This document shows, in pieces, positions 39,579 to 43,256 of a DNA stretch of 43,256 nt. Under the pieces are notes generated by a model. The model ran no database searches and was not told where the DNA came from. It saw nothing but the letters and a program-made list of their open reading frames with translations. The translations under genes and the position numbers were made by a program. Within the stretch, counting starts at the first letter, position 1; every line of letters starts with the position of its first letter. The DNA comes from Myxococcota bacterium (lineage in GTDB: Bacteria; Myxococcota_A; Polyangia; Palsa-1104; JAEUJZ01), in contig JANWXW010000102.1 of NCBI GenBank assembly GCA_025057315.1, positions 1 through 43,256 on the forward strand. Reading direction: 5' to 3'.

Positions 39579-41150
39579 CTACAGGGGGATGTTTCCGTGC
39601 TTTTTGGGCGGGTTGTGCTGTCGTTTGTTGCGCAACATGCGCAGGGCCGAAATCAGCTTCGGTCGCGTCTGCCGCGGCCGGATCACCTCATCGATGTAGC
39701 CAAGCGCTGCAGCGGCATAAGGGTTGGCAAACCGCTGGCGGTACTCGGCCACATACGCCGCTCGAGCGGCCTCCGGGTCGGCGGCCCGGGCAAGCTGCTC
39801 CCGGTAGATGATGTTTACCGCCCCTTCAGGCCCCATGACCGCGATCTCAGCCGTCGGGTAGGCCAGGTTGATGTCGGCGCGCACGTGCTTGGAGGCCATC
39901 ACGTCATAGGCCCCGCCGTAGGCCTTGCGCGTAATGAGGGTGACCTTGGGCACGGTGGCCTCCACATAGGCGTAGAGCAGCTTGGCGCCGTGGCGGATGA
40001 TGCCACCGTGCTCCTGGCTCTTGCCCGGCAGGAAGCCGGGCACATCCACCAGCGTCACCAGGGGGATGTTGAAACAGTCGCAGAAGCGGACAAAACGTGC
40101 CCCCTTGACTGAAGCGTCGATGTCCAGCACACCGGCGAGCACAGCCGGCTGGTTGGCCACCACGCCCACCGTACGCCCCTCCAGCCGTGCAAAGCCGACG
40201 ACGAGGTTTTGCGCCATCTCGGGCTGGATCTCCAGAAAGACCCCATTGTCCACCACGCGGCGAATGATGTCCTTGATGTCGTACGATCGGGTGGGCTCCT
40301 CAGGAACCAGGGTATCCAGAGCCGGGTCCTCCCGCCCTGGCGGATCCTGACAGGGAACGACCGGGGGGTCTTCGGCATTGTTGGAGGGCAAGTAGGAGAG
40401 CAGCTCCCGCACCCATTGCAGGCAGGTGCGCTCGTCCGGGGCACGCAGGTGGGCCACGCCCGAAATGCGCGCATGCGTCGCGGCCCCGCCCAGTTCTTCC
40501 TTGCTCACCTCCTCGTGCGTGACGGCCTTGACCACCTCCGGGCCGGTGATGAACATGTAGCTGGTGCCATCGACCATCAAGATGAAGTCGGTGATGGCCG
40601 GCGAGTACACCGCACCACCGGCGCAGGGGCCCAGGATGGCCGAGATCTGCGGCACGACGCCAGAGGCGAGCACGTTGCGGGTAAAGATCTCGGCGTAGCC
40701 GGCCAGCGACTCTACGCCCTCCTGGATGCGCGCGCCGCCCGAGTCGTTCAGACCAATGATGGGTGCCCCTACGCGCAGGGCAAGGTCCATGATCTTGCAG
40801 ATCTTGGTCGCATAGGCGCCCGAGACCGAGCCACCAAAGACGGTAAAGTCCTGGGCAAAGACGAACACCTGCCGGCCATCGATGAGGGCATGGCCGGTAA
40901 TGACGCCATCGCCCAGGATTTTCTGCTCGGCCATGCCGAAATCGGCGCAGCGGTGGGTGACAAACTTGTCCAGCTCGGTGAAGCTGCCCGGGTCACAGAG
41001 CAGCTCCAGGCGCTCTCGCGCCGTCAGCTTGCCGGCCTCGTGCTGGCGCCGCTGCCGCTCGGGGCCACCACCGAGCAGCGCCTGCCGCTCACGCTCTTCC
41101 AGCACCTCCAGCGCGGAGGGGAGCTTCCGTTCCGTGTCGCCTGCGCTCAT
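39579..41150 (-). CDS. Acyl-CoA (propionyl-CoA-type) carboxylase carboxyltransferase subunit
   Basis: A 523-residue biotin-dependent carboxyltransferase of the PccB/MmdA family that carboxylates propionyl-CoA or a related acyl-CoA. Two crotonase-type halves are present: [53 protein letters not shown] and [16 protein letters not shown] in the first, [28 protein letters not shown] and [12 protein letters not shown] in the second, with the typical end PKKHGNIPL. The biotin-carrier/carboxylase subunit is not nearby, so whether this works as a carboxylase or in a Na+-pumping decarboxylase is open. It is the last gene of a leftward group; the PilZ-like gene ends 11 bases upstream. Confidence 0.95.
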   Translation of the reverse strand: MSAGDTERKLPSALEVLEERERQALLGGGPERQRRQHEAGKLTARERLELLCDPGSFTELDKFVTHRCADFGMAEQKILGDGVITGHALIDGRQVFVFAQDFTVFGGSVSGAYATKICKIMDLALRVGAPIIGLNDSGGARIQEGVESLAGYAEIFTRNVLASGVVPQISAILGPCAGGAVYSPAITDFILMVDGTSYMFITGPEVVKAVTHEEVSKEELGGAATHARISGVAHLRAPDERTCLQWVRELLSYLPSNNAEDPPVVPCQDPPGREDPALDTLVPEEPTRSYDIKDIIRRVVDNGVFLEIQPEMAQNLVVGFARLEGRTVGVVANQPAVLAGVLDIDASVKGARFVRFCDCFNIPLVTLVDVPGFLPGKSQEHGGIIRHGAKLLYAYVEATVPKVTLITRKAYGGAYDVMASKHVRADINLAYPTAEIAVMGPEGAVNIIYREQLARAADPEAARAAYVAEYRQRFANPYAAAALGYIDEVIRPRQTRPKLISALRMLRNKRQHNPPKKHGNIPL

Positions 41151-41161
41151 GGCGCGGCACC

Positions 41162-41533
41162 TTATCCATCCGCCGCACTGGGATCAAGGGCCAGGTGGCT
41201 CTGAAGGTAGCAGTCGATGAGGGCGCGGTCGCGTTCCCCCAGCCCGGCAAAGACCAACAGACGAAGCTCGGCGCGCTCGGTCTCCTCGCCCTCGTCCACC
41301 ACGGCCTCGGCAGCCACGGCAGTCAGGCTCAGGGGTGGTGGGGGAGGATCCAGGTCCAGGGGCAAATGCAGCCGTACGGCCACCGGTCCTTCGGCCAGTT
41401 CCTCGGGCACCGCCCTGCGCAGGCGCAGGTGGGTGGGGCAGATGGCCACGGCCAGGCGGAACCAGCGGCGGGGTGCCGGCGAATCATCGCCGGAGCGGCT
41501 GAGCTCGACCGGAACGCACAGGGGGGCTTCCAT
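41162..41533 (-). CDS. Small PilZ-like protein, binding motif not evident
   Basis: A 123-residue protein. Its strand-rich centre and end ([63 protein letters not shown]) follow the PilZ pattern, in which the final F-x-x-L-x-x-x-x-x-x-x-I-x-x-Y-L is characteristic. The c-di-GMP motif R-x-x-x-R / D-x-S-x-x-G is not visible, so it may be a non-binding PilZ relative or a different small beta protein. The ATG at 41533 lies two bases after the serine hydrolase stop codon, showing an operon; GGAG precedes it. Confidence 0.55.
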   Translation of the reverse strand: MEAPLCVPVELSRSGDDSPAPRRWFRLAVAICPTHLRLRRAVPEELAEGPVAVRLHLPLDLDPPPPPLSLTAVAAEAVVDEGEETERAELRLLVFAGLGERDRALIDCYLQSHLALDPSAADG

Positions 41534-41535
41534 CT

Positions 41536-42561
41536 TCACTCCAGGAGGGCATCGTGCAGGCGTGGGCGAAGCAGCTGCAGCCGCAGCCGTGCGGCCTCGG
41601 CCGCCTCCGTCGTTGGCGCCGCGACGCGGTTGGACAGCAACACGACCCAGCGGCCAGCGGGCGGGTCCATCCACGCCGAGCAGCCGGTAAATCCCAGGTG
41701 GCCCAGGCCCTGGCGGGACCACCGATCACCCGCAGCAGAGCGCCCGGGATGTGGATCGGGGCGGTCCCAGCCCAAGGCCCAGGTGGCGCCCGGCACGGGA
41801 CGAGCGCTCAGGAACCGATGCAGCACCGCAGTCGGGATGCCGAGCCCAGGGTCGCGGCCCTGCCAGGCTTCCACCAGGGCCTGCAGCAGGCGCGAGACGC
41901 CGCCGACCGTACCAAAGAGCCCGGCGTGCCCAGCCACGCCGCCCATGGCCCGTGCATTGTCGTCGTGAACCTCGCCCTGCAGCAGCTCCCGGGCCGGCGT
42001 CTCCCGCCGGGTGGGCGCGCAAGCCCAGGGGGGCACGGCTGCCGCCTCGCCCACAGGACGGAAGCCAAGCTCGGCCCCTAGGGCATGGGCCAGGGGAGCA
42101 AACAACCGATCGAGCCGATCGCCGCCCCGCCGCTCTAGCAGGTCGCCTAGGACGATGTAGCCTAGGTCGCTGTAGACGGCCGCCACGCCAGCCGGCCCGC
42201 GAGGCGTGGCTGCAGCGGCCGCCACCATGGCCTCACGTGCCCGCGGCCCCGGTGGCACCTCGGCGAACAGCGGCCGCCAGGCCGGGAGGCCACTGCCATG
42301 GGCCAGCAGCAGCGCGACGGACACACCGGGCCAGACCTCCTCCTCCAGGTCCAGGCAGCCGGCGGCGACGCAGCGCATGGCAAGCAGGCTGGTGCACAGG
42401 GCCTTGGTCAAAGAGGCCAAATCAAACCACGTGGACAGCGTTGCCTCCCCCACGGCACACAGCAGCCGCTCTTTCCCCGCCTCACCCCAGGCCAAGGCCG
42501 CGGCGGGAAAGGCCCGGCCTACCTCAGCCTCCAGCAGACCCACGGCGGCGGCGCTGCTCAT
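41536..42561 (-). CDS. Serine hydrolase, beta-lactamase/penicillin-binding-protein family
   Basis: A protein of about 341 residues in the class C beta-lactamase/esterase superfamily. The nucleophile motif S-x-x-K is S50-L-T-K53 in FDLASLTKAL. The second motif, usually Y-x-N, is Y130-S-D132, so Asn is replaced by Asp. The third is HLGFTG (H-x-G type) in GLGHLGFTGCSAWMDP. No convincing signal peptide is seen from the start at 42561, which has a GGGAG directly upstream; a start at 42609 is possible. Family members cleave beta-lactams, D-Ala peptides or esters; the substrate here is unknown. It is the first gene of the group with the PilZ-like and carboxyltransferase genes. Confidence 0.85.
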   Translation of the reverse strand: MSSAAAVGLLEAEVGRAFPAAALAWGEAGKERLLCAVGEATLSTWFDLASLTKALCTSLLAMRCVAAGCLDLEEEVWPGVSVALLLAHGSGLPAWRPLFAEVPPGPRAREAMVAAAAATPRGPAGVAAVYSDLGYIVLGDLLERRGGDRLDRLFAPLAHALGAELGFRPVGEAAAVPPWACAPTRRETPARELLQGEVHDDNARAMGGVAGHAGLFGTVGGVSRLLQALVEAWQGRDPGLGIPTAVLHRFLSARPVPGATWALGWDRPDPHPGRSAAGDRWSRQGLGHLGFTGCSAWMDPPAGRWVVLLSNRVAAPTTEAAEAARLRLQLLRPRLHDALLE

Positions 42562-43093
42562 GCTCCCGCCCTCAGGGAGGTCATGGCCTGCCCCCTGCGC
42601 TCCGCACATACGGCTCCATCCAACACCAGGCTAGGCCAATCGCCCCGCCCGCCAGTGCCACTGCACGCCTTCGTCGGTGTCCACGGCATCGACCCGAGCG
42701 AAACCTGTTTTACGTCCATCCCTGGGCCCCGGGCAACTCCCTGGGCAACGAGCTGCCCCTGCTCAGGCGGGAAGCGCCACAGGGGAGCGCACATCGCCCC
42801 CCAGCCGTTCCATAGGGGCAGGGCCAGCCCACCAGCCCCATGGACCTGGAGCATCACCAGCCCTCGATGTCTCGGGCAGCGCTGCGGCCGGAGCGATGGG
42901 CCCACGCAGGGATATGCACCGAGCCCAGCCGCCGCCCCAGCCTCGCTGCGCGTCCATGATTCCGTCAAGCGCTCCGAATCGGGCAGGTGGCCGACACCGG
43001 CCCCCGCGCCTGCAGAGACGCCTGCCGTGTTCGTCTGAACGTGCGGTGGCCCCTAGGGCACTGGCTCTCTCGCTGACCGCGCAGCCGCGCGGA
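42562..43093. other. Intergenic region without a convincing gene
   Basis: About 530 bases between the serine hydrolase and the NUDIX gene. Open frames occur on both strands, but their protein composition is Pro/Arg/Gly-rich and none has a good ribosome-binding site. A short plus-strand stretch near 42707-42760 reads as natural-looking protein (FYVHPWAPGNSLGNELPLL) without a usable start; it may be chance or a gene remnant. Confidence 0.5.
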
Positions 43094-43255
43094 TCACCCC
43101 TGCAAGGCATCCCGCAGCCGCCGCAGCAGCAGCTCGGTCTTGGCGTCCTCCAGCTCGCCCTGCTCGCACATCCGCAGGGCCTCGGTCAGCGGCACAAAGC
43201 GCAGCCGGGCTCCCTCCTCCATTGGCGAGCCATCGCCCTTGGGCGGCACCGCCTC
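43094..43255 (-). CDS. NUDIX hydrolase (ADP-ribose pyrophosphatase-type), C-terminal fragment
   Basis: The last 53 codons of a gene that continues beyond the window. The sequence includes [26 protein letters not shown], which matches the C-terminal part of ADP-ribose pyrophosphatases (V-x-L-x-E-A-x-x-x-x-x-x-G-x-I-x-D-A-K-T). The NUDIX box itself is outside the window. Its stop lies about 530 bases upstream of the serine hydrolase start, on the same strand. Confidence 0.75.
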   Translation of the reverse strand, partial: EAVPPKGDGSPMEEGARLRFVPLTEALRMCEQGELEDAKTELLLRRLRDALQG

Positions 43256-43256
43256 G

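Noticed and set aside
42298..43038. Plus-strand frame covering the start of the serine hydrolase gene and the following gap
   Set aside because: No ribosome-binding site, low-complexity Pro/Arg/Ser composition, and it overlaps the hydrolase gene antisense.
1..43256. CRISPR array, prophage, transposase or toxin-antitoxin system
   Set aside because: No regularly spaced repeats, phage structural genes, transposase motifs or paired toxin-antitoxin genes were seen on either strand.

Overview
The window is very GC-rich DNA from a Gram-negative bacterium: LolA, a TolC-type outer-membrane efflux protein, lipoproteins and an outer-membrane-type export system are all present. A eukaryotic-type Ser/Thr kinase with a Lys-less catalytic loop (HRDIAPPN), a PEGA-domain protein, a DUF6600 protein and many GTG/TTG starts fit Myxococcota or a related former deltaproteobacterial lineage best. 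No rRNA or marker long enough to settle this is present, so the placement is an inference. Genes are dense, and I see no CRISPR array, tRNA, rRNA, insertion sequence or prophage.

Layout. 1-4.7 kb: a small Lys/Ala-rich secreted peptide gene, then leftward coaBC (coenzyme A synthesis) and a leftward pair of a phosphate-binding-like lipoprotein and an orphan NarL-type histidine kinase, preceded by a probably frameshifted gene. 4.7-7.2 kb: accD-folC (fatty acid and folate synthesis) and a 51-residue membrane peptide. 7.3-11.1 kb: leftward lolA, then a CreBC-like OmpR-family two-component system and uppS (undecaprenyl diphosphate synthesis). 11.1-12.9 kb: DUF6600 secreted protein and, divergently, an RRM RNA-binding protein. 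12.9-18.9 kb: leftward add (adenosine deaminase) and a complete tripartite MacAB-TolC-like exporter. 19.4-23.6 kb: an unrecognised six-helix membrane protein, a HEAT/TPR protein, and a ComEC-like metallo-beta-lactamase-fold protein with its usual DUF3006 neighbour. 23.7-29.3 kb: a tandem double Ser/Thr kinase facing a PEGA protein, then an SLC13-type permease.

29.7-36.4 kb is the clearest functional unit: GH15 glucosidase, zwf, opcA, pgl and glk, tightly packed and mostly overlapping. Together they could release glucose from an intracellular glucan or trehalose, phosphorylate it, and oxidise it to 6-phosphogluconate with NADPH production. The zwf-opcA pairing is best known from actinobacteria and cyanobacteria, so finding it in a Gram-negative setting is notable.

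36.5-39.4 kb holds divergent relatives of the SpsF and SpsG sugar-coat/flagellin-glycosylation enzymes, convergent with a Maf protein that has only its N-terminal domain and a small helical partner. 39.6-43.3 kb is a leftward run: acyl-CoA carboxylase carboxyltransferase, a PilZ-like small protein, a serine hydrolase and the end of a NUDIX hydrolase.

A recurring feature is start codons with no Shine-Dalgarno sequence sitting 6-9 bases after a -10-like hexamer (coaBC, accD, add, the SLC13 gene), which suggests leaderless transcripts. I did not find one unmistakable new system. The best candidates for follow-up are the double kinase/PEGA pair, the SpsF/SpsG/Maf_N group, the lipoprotein-kinase sensor pair and the GH15-pentose-phosphate operon.
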